The translations under genes and the position numbers were made by a program. The notes under the pieces are model-generated. The model saw only the letters and a program-made list of their open reading frames with translations, was not told the DNA's origin and made no database searches. From assembly GCA_036971615.1 (NCBI GenBank), contig JAYKKR010000026.1, positions 124,001 to 188,000 of the forward strand: a stretch of DNA of 64,000 bases, given 5' to 3'. Origin of the DNA: Amyloporia xantha. Its lineage: Eukaryota > Basidiomycota > Agaricomycetes > Polyporales > Adustoporiaceae. Shown here piece by piece: positions 33,972 to 46,010 of this stretch (its first letter is position 1; the number at the start of each line of letters is the position of its first letter).

Positions 33972-36900
33972 ATGGGAATAGCTATCCTGCAGGCATATCT
34001 AGACAAGATCCCAGAGCAAATAGAGCGATGGCGCAACACCAAAGGCACTGCGAGGGCACCCATTGTCGATGAGGCTGTCAATATCCTCATGGAACAATTT
34101 GCAGAGCTGACAGATAAAAATGGCCTGAAAAAGGTCAAACCAACAGTTCATGGCATTGTCATCTTCGTCATTCACACATTTCTATAGTCCCTGGGGACCT
34201 ATTTCAGCAACCACTACCGAATCGTAGAACCCCAGGTGCCCATCCCTGGAACGAAAAACGGTCAGCGAGGGATATGTATCAAGAGGAGCACAAAACAGAG
34301 CTGCTAAGGGTGGCCAACGAAAGGACGGGAGGACGAGGTCTGGCCCACCAGGAGATAGGCGCATACACCAAGGTAGTGAGCGAGTATTGGGGCAAACTGG
34401 ATGAGGACGCAAAGGCGGACTACCAGATGAAGGCGGATGCGTTCAACAATGACGCCAAAGAGGTCAAGGCTGGATCTTCGGCGTGAGTGGGAGCGCGACC
34501 TTTGTGCTAAGTTAACGGCAGCTGATGGCGACGCAGGAAAGCGGACAAGGAGCTCATTCCGTTTCTGAGGAAATACGCTCGAGAGGCATACCGACGCCAT
34601 GGTGTCAGGATCTTTACGTTGAGTAGCTACAAATCTCCTGATGGGAGAGTCGTCATTCAGGAGTGAGCAGGCAATTTGTATCGCCTCTCACCGCTCTGAC
34701 CGCTTTTCACAGACACGACTTCAACGATGAGATGGAGAATGGAAAAGCCTTTTCCAAGGTGGACGATTGGCACGCAGATACGATGGTCAAATGGGCCAAG
34801 TACAGCACAGAGGCATTTGATAGCAATCGCGAGGCGAGCGTTGACAACGGAGAGGGAACGTCTCGCGGCACACGGCGAGAGCTGCTGGTCAACGATGGCG
34901 GTCTCCCGTTGATACCGCCAATGGATGGCGAGGATGCGCCATCCCTGCCTGTGATGAAATCCATGATCAGAGACTTTCTGTCTACTCACTACCGTAAGTC
35001 TTGATCCACACGGCGCTCACAAAGACGCTGATGGCGCCATAGAACGGGCTGCAGGAAGCGCCAAAGAGAAGTGCCCTTGGCGCGCGCTCAAAGTGCGTGG
35101 GGCTGAATTTATAGAAGCAGGAATGGTGCCAGACGGCTTCCAACCCGACGATCCGTCGCATATGGTCAGGAAGGACATCATCGCGGTCCTGCATCATTGG
35201 AGAGCGGCGCAAGAGGCAAACAAGGGGCAGTGCACGTTCCGCTTCAAGGCATACCTGAAGAGCAGGGGGGACGAGGATTCGGAGCTAATCCCTGCTGTGT
35301 ATGAGGCGGCGAGAGCACCCAAAGGCGCTAAAGGCAAGGCGGGCCCCAAAAGAAGAAAAAGAAGGCGGTGAAAAGCGGCAAGGGAAAAGGCGTGCAACGT
35401 CTCAGCACCGATGACGATAGCGCCGTGGACGACGACACCGAGCACGAGACTTTCAATCTGGACATCGACGTCGGGTCAACTTCCGACGAAGATGATGACA
35501 GCGAAGATGCAAAAGGCGCCGCCCCCAATTGGGCGCTGCTTTCACGTAGACGGCGTCAGCAATGGCTGGAGGCGGCATCGCCATCGCCAGAATTTCGCGT
35601 GATCGTGGACGCGCTGCCTCGCATGATGGTAGTAACTTCATTTTTCTCCGTAAACTAAGGCTTACCTTGCGAGTGATAGAGTGGGCTGAAGACGACAAAG
35701 CGGGCACCGGAAGGCGCCGACTGGGCGACCTGGCACAACCCGCATCGACACTTGTCCTATATGGTTCATCGCCACGCCCATGGGCTCGATCCAGTGCTGA
35801 AGTGGCTCGACTCGAAGCCTTATTTGAACAAGTCCGGCAGGCTGACAGGGGACGTCGGCATGATTGAACAAGTGCTCTTCGTGATCGCCATGATAAGCCG
35901 CGATCTGACGGCGGCACAGTTCGCCTTCCAGGATCCCGACGCCCCGCCTTCGGACATTCCACGCCATGTCAGCGAGAGCGCCATACCCTTCGCCGTGATT
36001 GCCCAGAGGCTCGACCCGCATGTATCATCGTTGTGCGCGCTGGTGAAGCAGGCACAATCTGTGCAAGGCGACGCGCCATCCATGGAAGGTAGCTCTGTCA
36101 CCCGCAGTAGCACTGCGGCCGCGGCGCAGCCAACACCTTTGGAGGCCCCACCACCGGTGTTGAAATATGGTCCACCACCGCCCCACGTTCCCAGACAGGG
36201 GAAGCCATCACCTCGCCCTCCCATGATGCCCACTGGGAATCTCAACAAGGGTCCACCTCCCCACTCCGCCCGAAGCCTTGCCATTTGCAAACCCTGCGGG
36301 CGGAACAGGAGCGTCGTACGCCGGACCCGCCAGCAGCATTGGCGAGGGAAGCCGCGCCAATCCTCACATCCCCTAAGATAAGGCGATCGCGAGACGCGCA
36401 TAATGGCCAAGTAGCTCAGCAATCCAGCTCGCCGTTGCCGGAACCTCTGCGAGGCACGCAAAACATTCGCTTCCGTTTCCAGTCACAGGAAAACCGCCTC
36501 CAGCAAGGCCGCTAATGACCACGGGAAGATCGGTCTTTCCATCCATACCTAAGCGCGCCTTGGGTATGAGACCGCGTCCACAACTAGAAGAGAGACCGCC
36601 ATCAATTGACGGCGCACCGCCTTCCTCGCCAATGGCGCCAGGGCGCGCACCACCATCCTCCCCATCGCGCTCAATGACGCAACTGTCCGCCGCGGGAGTA
36701 TGGATTTCTCCTCCTCTCCACCTATTGCGATGAATCAGCTCTCACCCGTTCGAGATATGAGGGGCCTACAGGTTCATTTCTCCGACCGTGAAAATCATGA
36801 CAGTGAAGACGAGAGCGACGGCGAGGCCAATCGTGGGTCCTTCTCCCTCACTTCCTGTGCCAAAGCGCAAGACACGCCAAACAGCTCGGCAGGCAAAGGA

Positions 36901-37247
36901 GATCAATATTCAGGCACTGCCAACGGCAGGCGGGTCCTCGATCACGGGTGCTCTCAACGACATGAAGGTCGCCACCCACACTCGTCAGAAGACAAAAGCT
37001 AAGGAGGAAAAGTTGAAAAGTGAAGTCACCGCGTGAGCGAAGAGGAGGAAGAGGAGGAGGAAGCAGAGAAACCACCCCAACCTCGTGAAAAGCGAAAAAG
37101 GCGGGTCGCTCAAAGCGGGCTCTGGCGGAGACTTATAGCGATGGCGAGGAAGAGCAGGGCGAGCCTGCCCCCGCCATTCGTAGGTCATCGCGCAAGACAG
37201 GTAGGGGAGCTCAGCCCCGACCCACTAAAGCGCGTGGTCGCCGTTAG
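33972..37247 (+). CDS. E1 cargo protein c: HMG-box-like N-terminus, conserved middle, basic tail
   Basis: Multi-exon plus-strand gene starting MGIAILQAYLDKIPEQIERW. An HMG-box-like helical segment follows (DMYQEEHKTELLR to YWGKLDEDAKADYQMKAD). Next come ADKELIPFLRKYAREAYRRH, the DPSHMVRKDIIAVLHHWRAA and TFRFKAYLKSR blocks, an acidic stretch with DSEDA, and PYLNKS followed by GMIEQVLFVIAMISRDLTAA. A Pro/Ser-rich low-complexity region leads to a basic end (RKTGRGAQPRPTKARGRR). Introns fit near 34,133-34,186, 34,484-34,536, 34,662-34,713, 34,994-35,040 and 35,630-35,669. The blocks DPSHM, FRFKAY and PYL(N/D)K recur in the E2 gene at 60.5-64.0 kb. The function is unknown; DNA or chromatin binding is inferred from the HMG-like part and the basic tail. 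An A-run near 35,350 changes frame and may be an indel. Confidence 0.65.
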
Positions 37248-37470
37248 AATACTATTTCTCATGTACACTACCTCGCATTTAAATTCAATGGCGATGATTG
37301 AACTCAGCGCTGTGAAGGATGGCGATGGCGTGCCGCTCCCTGTGCAAGCCCCCGTGGCTCACTGTGATGCCGAGGGTGTTGCCGTCATCGCACTCTCAAT
37401 CTTACTGGTCGCTGGAGAGTGTACACAATGCATTCGTTTGAAAGTACAGCGAAGTTACAAAAAGAATTAT

Positions 37471-40230
37471 CTAAGGCGAAGGGGGAGGCATCTCGGCGTC
37501 CTCGACAGCGACGGGTGATGTTGCGGCATCAGGCTCTCGCTCCTCCGCGGCCACGCTCGCCATCTCGTCGTCGTCGATCTCCAAGGAGAAACGCCTGATT
37601 GAAGGTGTGGAGCCATCGGCGGGCATCGACAGAGCTTCATTCGTGAAGTCCGATTGATCTCCTACAGAGCCACGCTCTGAGGTAGACCACGAAACGGGAG
37701 TGGCTCCCTCATGAGCGCTGTCCATGATCGCCCTCGCCTTGCGCCGTCGTTGCGTGTCCTGTTCCGCCTTCTGCACGAGCTCCACCGACAGATGCGCCTT
37801 GTCCAATAGCGTCTCGGCCTCCGCGTCGTTGTGGCGAGCGACGTCACGGCGCACTGACTCAAACTGCGCGATGAGCCCCTGTAATCTCGCCTCACCTGCC
37901 TCAATGCCCGCCATCGCCTGCTGCGTCCTCTCGCTCTCATCGCGCACGTTGTCCATCAAGGTGTCCACGCGCACCTCCATGTTCGCGACTTGGGCACCAA
38001 GGCGATCCATCGCCATGTTCTCCTTGGCTGCGCGCAGATCGTCCTGCAGAACCGTGACCATCTCCTCGAGCGCAGCGATGCGAGCGACGGAGTCCTCAGA
38101 GCGCACATCTTGCAGAGTCTGCTCTGCGCCTTCCACTCTTGCCAGTAGGCCGCCAATCTGCCCTCGGGCGTTATCAATGCGCTCGGTCATGTTGACCTGC
38201 TGCCTGTTGATGGCGAGCAGTGACTGCTGGAAGTTGTCGACCATGCTACCGAAGCGGTCTTGCCACGCGGTCATTATGTTGATGTTCTTCTCGAGTCGGT
38301 GGCCTTGCTCAGTGAGGTACGCCGTAAATGGCTGGAAATGAGACAGCTCCTGGTTCTGCGCGTAGCGCCCTTCATCCATGGCGGTGGGGTCCTTGGAGAA
38401 TCCTACGTAGTGGTGGTACTCGCCATGGTGGTCTGGCAGCCACACATTGACTTGGTCAGTTGATCGCGCCGTCCAGAAAGAGTGAAGCCGACTTACATTT
38501 TACCTCCCCAGGCCTGAGCCCAAGCCGCGCCGAGTGATCGCTCGAGCTGCTGGCCTCTGCCTCCTGGAGAGGACGGTCCGCGCGCTCCTTGCCCTTCCCT
38601 TTAGCCACCGCTGGAGGTGGCTTCCCAACCCACGCCTTCATCGAGCTGAGCGACGTCTTCGGGAGCGGCGCTATTGGGCGGGACGCAGCCACATCGCTAG
38701 TCGCTGACGCCACCCGCAGCTGGCTGTCCACCTCCGCGTCGTCCTTCGCATCGACATCCGTGCTACCCGCCTTGCCATCGTCCTTTTCCCCTTCTTCTTC
38801 ATCCACATCCATCTCATCGCTCGCCTTCGATTCCAAACCCTTCGCCGCCGCTTTGCCCCGCTTGCCTCTATCCTCCACAAACTCCTTCCTCTCCTCATCC
38901 CAGCGCGGTGGAGGAGGCTTGATGCCATCGGCGAGGCTGTTCTTGATGACGTCCTGATACTTGCTTGCCAGGACTGCACCGTAGGGGCCCCTGATCGGAT
39001 TGCCGCTCAGGTTGTGTGGCACGATCGAGCAGCCTATCTTGCGCTTCAGGCAGCGCATGCAACGCCGACCGTCCACGACAGCAAGCCTGCATTCAGCTTT
39101 GGCCTTGGCGCAATTTCCGCAAGGCATGTCAGTCAGCATCGCTTGCCGCGCATCTGGTAAACGTACTCACCGAGACAAATGTCTCCGTCTCCTCCATCTC
39201 CTCACTCTCGCCTTGAGCGTCCTCGTCCATGTCGTCATCTTCGGGCGCCGGCGACGCCTTCGCCTTTCCCTTTCCCTTCCCCGTCGACGATCCCGCCTTC
39301 GCCTTCGACCGCGTCTGCCTGGCGTCATCATCCTTTCCCGCAGGAGACTTGCGCGATGAAGCCTTCTCGTTCGTCTTCGACGTCGATGGCCCCGCCTTCG
39401 TCTTCGTCCGCGGCTCAGACTGGGCGGCCGTCGTTTCCTCTCCTGCCGCTTTCGCAGTGGTGGTCTTGACTCCGCCCTTGGATGCCGCCTTAGTTCCCGG
39501 CTTCGTCGTTGCAGCCCCTCCGCGCCGTGGCTTCTTCGTTACTGGTGCAGCGATGACAACGCCCTCATCGCCGTCCGTCGCTGGCGTCGTTCCCTTTGAC
39601 CTTCTAGAGGCCGCCCCTGCATCGTCATCCGCCCCCTTCTTCGCCACTTTCCCTCGACTCCCGCCTGCCTCTGCCTCCTCCGTCACCCCACTTGGCCCCG
39701 CAACTCCATCCCCACCCAGCGCAACCTCGCTCGTACGCTTGCGCAACAGCGCTGCTGAGCCGTTAGTGATGACGTGGCGTATGGTTTCGCAGTGCACTCA
39801 CCTTTCCACCAAAGGTTGCCCCCGAGGTCTTCGGCAATGTAATCGCCATGCCACACGTATTTGGAGAGGTCATGGCTTTGAATGGCGGGGTCGTCAACCT
39901 TGATGGCAGTCAAGTCCACTCCGCGCTTCTTGTGCGACGCCACCGTGTATTGCGCCATGGCGCTGACCAACAGCGGCGGCACTTGTAATCCCTCGCGGTG
40001 TTTTCCCAGCGCCTTGATCTTCGCGAAGATCGATTGCTAGAGGCGCCATTATACAGACTCAGCGCCACAGTGCTCACCCTGATTGTGTTACAATCACTTA
40101 CCACTTCCTCCCAGAAGTTGCTCTCAAACACCTTGTACTTCGCGTCGCGCTTCCCGGGCAGAAACTTCAGCGCCTCTTCCAGGCGCACTGCGGCGATGAT
40201 GATGTCGCTGTTGATGCTGGAGGCAGACAT
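37471..40230 (-). CDS. E1 cargo protein b: Zn2Cys6 cluster plus long coiled coil
   Basis: Minus-strand multi-exon gene starting MSASSINSDIIIAAVRLEEA. Exon 2 includes LQVPPLLVSAMAQYTVASHK and IKVDDPAIQ. A long Lys/Ala/Gly/Thr-rich disordered linker then precedes a cysteine motif at about 39,030-39,125 with spacing C-x2-C-x6-C-x9-C-x2-C-x6-C, matching the fungal Zn(II)2Cys6 binuclear DNA-binding cluster. The last exon (38,445-37,471) is a coiled coil of about 230 residues (heptad-like LEEMVTVLQDDLRAAKENMA) with a Ser/Pro/acidic tail. A sequence-specific, dimeric DNA-binding protein is the natural inference. It converges with protein c (224-bp gap) and diverges from protein a. Family homology to the E2 gene at 57.4-60.2 kb is clear along its length. 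Confidence 0.75.
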
Positions 40231-40476
40231 GGTGGTAGAAGCAAAGCGAGATGGGATTTGACAGCTGTGGTGATGGCGGTGGTGGTGGTGGTGGTGGTGG
40301 TAGAAGAAGAGACGAAGTCAGACCCACGCGGTGCATCGCGTTGGTTGATGGCGGGCGCCTGGCGGAAAGATCCGCGCCCGTTCGATCAGCACCGCACGTG
40401 TTGCGCTCATGGGTATATTAGATGCCTCTAGACGAACTTGGCACGTTTCCGCATTCCTTCCGCCTTGCTTTCAACC
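40231..40476. promoter_or_regulatory. Divergent promoter region b/a in E1, with (GGT)n tract
   Basis: A 246-bp head-to-head spacer. Bases about 40,273-40,303 are a near-perfect GGT microsatellite, purine/G-rich on the plus strand. No TATA box is evident. Confidence 0.55.
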
Positions 40477-42187
40477 ATGTCGGAACACGCAGACGAGCTA
40501 GGTGAGCACATCATGTAGATATCCTCACGCCAACCTGCGCTCACTCCCCTCAGCCCGCCAAATACTAGACTTCGACTCCTCGCCCATCAGAGGTGATGCC
40601 CCTCGCCCTACCCTGGACTTCGAGTCCTCGCCCATCAGAGGGGATGTCCCTCGCCCAACTCTGGACTTCGACTCCTCGCCCATCAGAGGGGATGTTTCTC
40701 GCCCAATTCTGGATGTGGTGTCTTCGCCTTCGCCTTCGCCTTCACGCACTCTGCCACCAGCGCGTACGCTTGGCGATTTGTCCGCATCGCCATCGCAATC
40801 CCTGCCGCCGCTCAACTTTCGCTTTGCTATGTCACCAACGCCTGACCTTGCCAACGTTCAGGGGGGATCTGCACAACGTAGCACTCCTCTCGATATGCCG
40901 CCACCGCCGTCCGCGCCTACTTCAAAAAGACGTGTGGACCTCGTCTTCCCCCAATTAACGTCCCCTCAACTACGTAGGCCCACAATGCAATCGGCATCTT
41001 CCCAAGATATAGATCTCTTCCGTCCATCGCTCAACATTTCGCCCTCACCGCCGAATACCTCGCTATCAAGACAACCGTTGGATTTCACCTCGCAATCGCG
41101 AATGCAGACCTCACCTTTTAGATCCGCCCTGGACCTTTCGCCATCGCAGGTAAACACCCCGTTGCACCGTCCACAGCTTGACCTGGAGGCATCTCCAGAG
41201 CGAGTGCACAGCGCCCAGCCTACCTTCGAGTCGCCTGTCCCTCATCGTGCACACCTCGACTTGTCGCCATCGCTGTCTCCAGTCCTCCAGCTCCGCGATC
41301 AGCTGGATCTCCCGGCCACTCCATCCCCAGGTATGTCCACACTCATGTTTTTAAACCTATTTCCTACTGACACTCCATTCCTCTACTATTGAAGATAGAG
41401 GTGCGCCTATGGATGGTGTCGTGGATGGCAGCGTGGACGGCAGCGTGGACGGCGGGATGGACGGCGCACTTGATCACGACCTTGCGCATAGCCAAGATGG
41501 CGATGTTGACATGGCGGATGAGCGCCTCATCCAACTCAATCGCCAGGTATTTTGCCTCGCTTTCTCTTGCCTTTGTGTTTGAATACTCATAGACAGTACC
41601 TTGACATTATAAATGAGGTGTTGGACGAGCACAACATACCCCGCGGTCCTCTGGTAAGTGAAAGCCCTCCATCGCCTTCATCGTCATGCTGATACCACTC
41701 CAGGACTTGGAGGCACACCGTCAGCGGCTCAGAGACCGTGGCCAGGATCTCCCTCGTACCTTCGCCCTCGCTCCCATTCTGGATCACGACGAGGACATCA
41801 TTGACTCAAGTAAGTACAGCGAAATTCACCCTTTCACCATACTTAAATATGCAAAGAATTGGAGAATCCATACTTTGATGATGGCAGAGGCCACTCCCCC
41901 AATAGCGCCATGAACGCCATCGAGATTAAATTCGGTATGACACTGCGCTCGCAATTTGCCATTCGCTAAAGAAAACAATAGAAGGTTTTCCTCGCGGAAG
42001 CGAAGAAAACTTGATGTTCCTTCAAGCGCAATCCCTGAGCGAGAGGTTACGACGTATAGAAGAGGACATCGACGTCGCCAACGCAATCTTGAAGCTGCAC
42101 CAGCCCATCAAATCCTTGCTCACAGCCAAGCCACCGCAGGACGGGACCACTGGGGTTGAAGCCATGATGTGGAATGGCGAGATATAA
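40477..42187 (+). CDS. E1 cargo protein a: Ser/Thr-Pro repeat protein with C-terminal coiled coil
   Basis: Starts MSEHADEL with an intron at about 40,501. The long exon has three to four 48-bp tandem repeats encoding RPTLDFDSSPIRGDV-type units, then many looser repeats of LDLSPS and LDFTSQ type, so it is largely disordered and full of Ser-Pro and Thr-Pro sites. Later short exons hold an asparagine/aspartate-rich part, DLEAHRQRLRDRGQDLPR, and a coiled coil (ENLMFLQAQSLSERLRRIEE to LKLHQPIKSLL) ending at the TAA at 42,185. The coiled coil matches that of the E2 gene at 55.9-57.1 kb. The function is unknown; multiple phospho-acceptor S/T-P sites suggest a regulated scaffold. It lies next to the right terminal array. 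Confidence 0.6.
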
Positions 42188-42389
42188 TTCGTTATACAGT
42201 ATATACTCCGATGTCGTTGGCATCAAGGACAAAATGTAGTCACAGAATATTGAGTTGCTTTACCAATATACGCGAACACATGACCTGGCGGCGCCGATAC
42301 CGCGCCATGAAAATACCATCCCAGTGGGCATACCAGGCCCATAAGCGCGGCGCGCCATGATGCGCGATATGAATACCACTGCATCCACC

Positions 42390-42800
42390 ATCGGCCGACG
42401 CTACTTGAAGGCGATAATATACCACGGAAATATGGCGCACTCGGCCGCGCCGTGTCTAAAGGCTATATTATAGCCCTCGGCCGACGCTACTGGAAGGCGA
42501 TAATATACCACGGAAATATGGCGCACTCGGCCGCGCCATGTCTACAGGCTATATTATACCCTCTCGGCCGACACTACTTGAAGGCGATAATATACCACGG
42601 AAATATGGCGCACTCGGCCGCGCCGTGTCTAAAGGCTATATTATACCCTCTCGGCCGACACTACTTGCAGGCGAGAATATACCACAGAAATATGGCGCAC
42701 TCGGCCGCGCCGTATCTACAGGCTATATTATACCCTCTCGGCCGACCCTGCACTGCAGGCTATAGCGATGGCGTCGGCCGACGTCCGCTCTCCTTACTAA
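42390..42800. repeat. E1 right terminal tandem array (about 88-bp units)
   Basis: About four and a half units, reverse complement of the left array, differing by a few substitutions per unit. It includes CTCGGCCGAC, GGCGATAATATACCACGG and ATGGCGCACTCGGCCGCGCC. Confidence 0.9.
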
Positions 42801-42948
42801 GTAATAAAAATTTCACCCATATCTCTCCCTATAGAGTAGGCTATAGTGACTGTATGGTGTGGGGGCCCATCCAAAGGTGGTACTCTATGCTCAGTACGAT
42901 GAATCCCAAGATATTAATAGAACATAAGATCATGTGACAATCACGTAC

Positions 42949-43552
42949 AAATTCAAACCCCTCAATCTTAATCCCCCTCACCTCTCTACGGCAGCTGGCA
43001 CAAAACATGAGTAAACAATGGTCTCCGGAGCGCAAACATTCTAATTCAGGAAGGTAGGTTCACCGAGGAAAAGGGTTTATTGCATGCAGGCCTGCACTGT
43101 GCAGTGAGCACAGGCTCTGTGACTCATCTTTCCCCTCTAGAATTTACATTAAAAATTCTTCCCTAATAAACAAATGCATCTACAGAGTTTTGACTGGTGA
43201 GGGGAAGTGTAATCGTTGTATCTGTGGGTCAGTTCGTTGTTCATAGCAGGTCAAGGGATGAAAGGCGGGAAGGCTTCAAGACGAGAGCTGGAGAATTCTA
43301 CCTTTAACTATCCTAACCTGTTTATATACTGTCTAAGACACTTCAGGATTTTTATAAAAGGGTGGCGAGCTCAGAGCACACTTCTGAGTGGGCTGAACCA
43401 GTGTTCGGTTCGCGTTCAACAGCCACCAAGAAAGACGGAAGTTCCACCTTCCCAATCAAGCACACTCCCATCCGGGCTCCATTGTTTACTCATGTTTTGT
43501 GCCAGCTGCTGTAGGGAGGTAGAGGGGGATAAGATTGAGGTGTTTGAATTTG
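42949..43552. mobile_element. Small inverted-repeat element (74-bp arms)
   Basis: Bases 42,949-43,021 and 43,479-43,552 are near-perfect inverted repeats passing through CTACGGCAGCTGGCACAAAA. The roughly 450-bp interior has no clear gene. No target duplication was fixed. It may have inserted in, or next to, the end of E1. Confidence 0.7.
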
Positions 43553-44021
43553 GGCTGAGTTGGAATTTAGCTCGGATATTGCCGTATTGTGGCTGGTATG
43601 TTTTCTGTATGTCATAAAGTCCCTCAGATGGGCCCCCTACCTCCCGGAAGTGGCGGGAAGGAGCCTGGAAATATGCCTGCTAATTGAGAAAATGCACTTG
43701 AGGGACATGTTTAAAACAAAGTGATTATAAACAGCTGTTTCCAGATCAGTTATACTCATTAGTCCAGCCTCATTTCTGGCTTCTGCTGTCACAGTGGCCA
43801 TTACTTTGATCACCACACTTGAAAATACAATAAATAATGTAAAGTCGGCTCCACCAATACTGCAGGGAGAGTCAGGCCGCTGCCTGCCACCCATCAGATG
43901 CACACTCATGACTAACTAGGATTATGAATTGTTATGTGAACTATACTATAATATACTCGTAATATAATGTAATATAATACTCAAATAATATGACCCTCAT
44001 ATTACGGTCGAAGGCATATTT
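43553..44021. other. Spacer, no gene seen
   Basis: No coding sequence is recognised. It contains TACCTCCCGGAAG and GGAGCCTGGAAATATGCC near 43,640-43,675, inverted relative to similar text at 25,090-25,135. Confidence 0.4.
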
Positions 44022-45139
44022 ATTACGATTCCTGAGGTACGAAGGAAGCGTTTCTCTGGTGAGCAAAAGTCGCGACACCAACTTTTGCACCCTAAGCGTG
44101 GGAACCCAATTCAATACAAAATTTGTATTGTAAGCACCCAAGATCCTGGGGTTAGGGTCAGGCTTTGGTTACCGCTGTTGTAAGGTCCCTTGTAGTCTCA
44201 ATACAAAAGTTTGTTACCCATTACAAAGTTCAATACAAACCTGCCAGCACGACGCGACTTGTACAAACAACCCCCAACATTGATGAGATAAGATCCAGCC
44301 CATATCTTATCTATGTCCTTGTATGGTATGTCACATGATTAGATCATGTGTCTAATCACGTGTGCTTATCCTTGGACATGTGACAGATCAGCGGCCTACT
44401 GGCCTTTGAAGTGTGTATACTGTTGGATTGACCACATTCAAATATTGCCATATAAGGAAATGCTTACATCAGGGGGTAGCCATGGCTGTTGAAAGGCTGT
44501 CTCCTATTTTTTGAGATTTGTTACTATTTATCTATAGCATATAGACCCCATATACACTTGCCCAAATGCGGAAATATGGCTGTATGTGAGATGTGGAAAA
44601 TGTCAGATAGGGATTCCAAATGAAGGAGAAAGACATTCCCTTATTTTAGGTGATTTTCACGCATTGTTTGAGCCCAGAATGCGCCCAGAATGAGCCTCCA
44701 AAGAGCAGAAAAAGCGGTCACATGACCCCAAAGTGCGAAAATTCTAAGTGCGCATAGGGCGATCCGTTCCAGTGGATCGCCCTATGCGCCGTAGACGCCC
44801 ACGGGAATTGCCAGAAATGGAAAAAAGTGCACTTTGCTGTGGCTTCAATTCTTAATTAAATTGGCTGAAAATTGGTCCAGACCTTGGACTATGGTGTATC
44901 CATCTCCCATTCAAAGATCTAAGGATTTGAGGCCATAATGAATATGCTATTCAATGATCATTGCCTTTCCGAGTGTCAGCCACTTTTTAGGCGCCCGAAA
45001 ATGCGCTCCAAGCGCAAGCCTGTAAACACGGCTTTATCTGTTCTATATAGACTTCATTGTAAGCCTGCTAAATAGATATCATTAGGGCATGTTTGTAAGG
45101 ACCTTAGAGAGCTTTGCGCTGTATTCACAGCAGGTTAGT

Positions 45140-46010
45140 ATGCCCCCTAGAATAACTTGAATGGTGATCAGTGCGACATTGTATGCTGATTGAACTAGGT
45201 TTGTATGATAATTGTAGTGAGTTTGTATGATCATTAGAGTAGATTTGTATGGTGATTAGAGCAAGTTTGTAAGGTCAATACGATACATTTCTATGGTGAT
45301 TGGAGTGACTTTGTATGATAATTCGACTTAGTTTGTAGGGTCATTAGAGCAACTTTGTATATGGATTAGAGTGAGTTTGTACAGTGATTAGAGCAAGTTT
45401 GTATGGAGATTAGAATGACTTTCTATGATAATTAGAGTCAGTTTGTATGATGATTAGAATGGATTTGTATGGTTATTAGAGTAAGTTTGTATGGTCATTA
45501 CAATCACTTTGTATGGTCATTACAATCACTTTGTAAGGTCATTAGAGTAAGTTTGTATGGTCATTACAATGACTTTGTAAGGTCATTAGAGTGAGTTTGT
45601 ATGGTTATTACAGTAAGTTTGTATGGTCATTACAATCACTTTGTATGGGGATTAGAGTAAGTTTGTATGGGGATTAGAGTAAGTTTGTATGTTGATTAGA
45701 GTAAGTTTGTATGGTCATTAGAATAAGTTTGTATGATGATTACATTGAGTTTATATGATCATTAGAATGACTTGTATAGTCAATACAATATGATTCTATG
45801 GTGATTAGGGTGAACTAGAGTAACTTTATATGATCATTAGAGTCAGATTCAATGGTGATTAGTGTAGGTTTGTATGATACTTATGGTGACTTTGTAGGGT
45901 CAGTACAATACATTTGAATGATAATTAGGATAAGTTTGTATGGTTAGTATGATGAGTTTGTGTGGTGATTCCAGTGAGTTTGTAGTGCCATTAGAGCAAA
46001 TATGTATGGT
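45140..46010. repeat. 21-bp repeat array in the left foldback arm
   Basis: Roughly 38 imperfect copies of AGTTTGTATGGTCATTAGAGT. The inverted counterpart lies at about 48,450-49,130. Confidence 0.85.

Larger units (their letters stand above)
25145..42852. mobile_element. Element E1: 17.7-kb KDZ transposon with long terminal inverted repeats
   Basis: The sequence from CAGTCATTATAGCCTACTC (25,145) is repeated inverted up to 42,852 (GGCTATAGTGACTG). The inverted repeats extend about 460 bp inward and consist of a unique outer part of about 105 bp, including GGACGTCGGCCGACGCC, plus a tandem array. Inside are, in order, an unknown gene (-), a KDZ transposase (+), a TET/JBP dioxygenase (-), an HMG-box-like gene (+), a Zn2Cys6/coiled-coil gene (-) and a Ser/Thr-Pro repeat gene (+). 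It is CpG-rich and its genes are largely intact, unlike the neighbouring relics. I found no convincing target-site duplication, so the outermost base is uncertain. Confidence 0.85.

Noticed and set aside
37724..38341. Plus-strand frame of about 205 codons antisense to the coiled-coil gene
   Set aside because: The minus strand has a clear heptad coiled coil conserved in E2; the plus frame is its shadow.
25145..42852. Classifying E1 as a CACTA element from CACTA-like text in its terminus
   Set aside because: CACTATAG occurs only in the right terminus (CATTATAG on the left), no 3-bp duplication fits, and the encoded enzyme is KDZ.
42452..42937. Open frame of about 160 codons across the E1 right terminal array
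   Set aside because: The translation merely repeats the 88-bp unit (YIIPSRPTL/GNMAHSAAP type) and the mirror array gives a similar frame; this is repeat translation, not a gene.
45140..46010. The 21-bp array as a CRISPR-like array
   Set aside because: Repeats are imperfect and contiguous without unique spacers, in a eukaryotic genome, and mirrored in the other arm.
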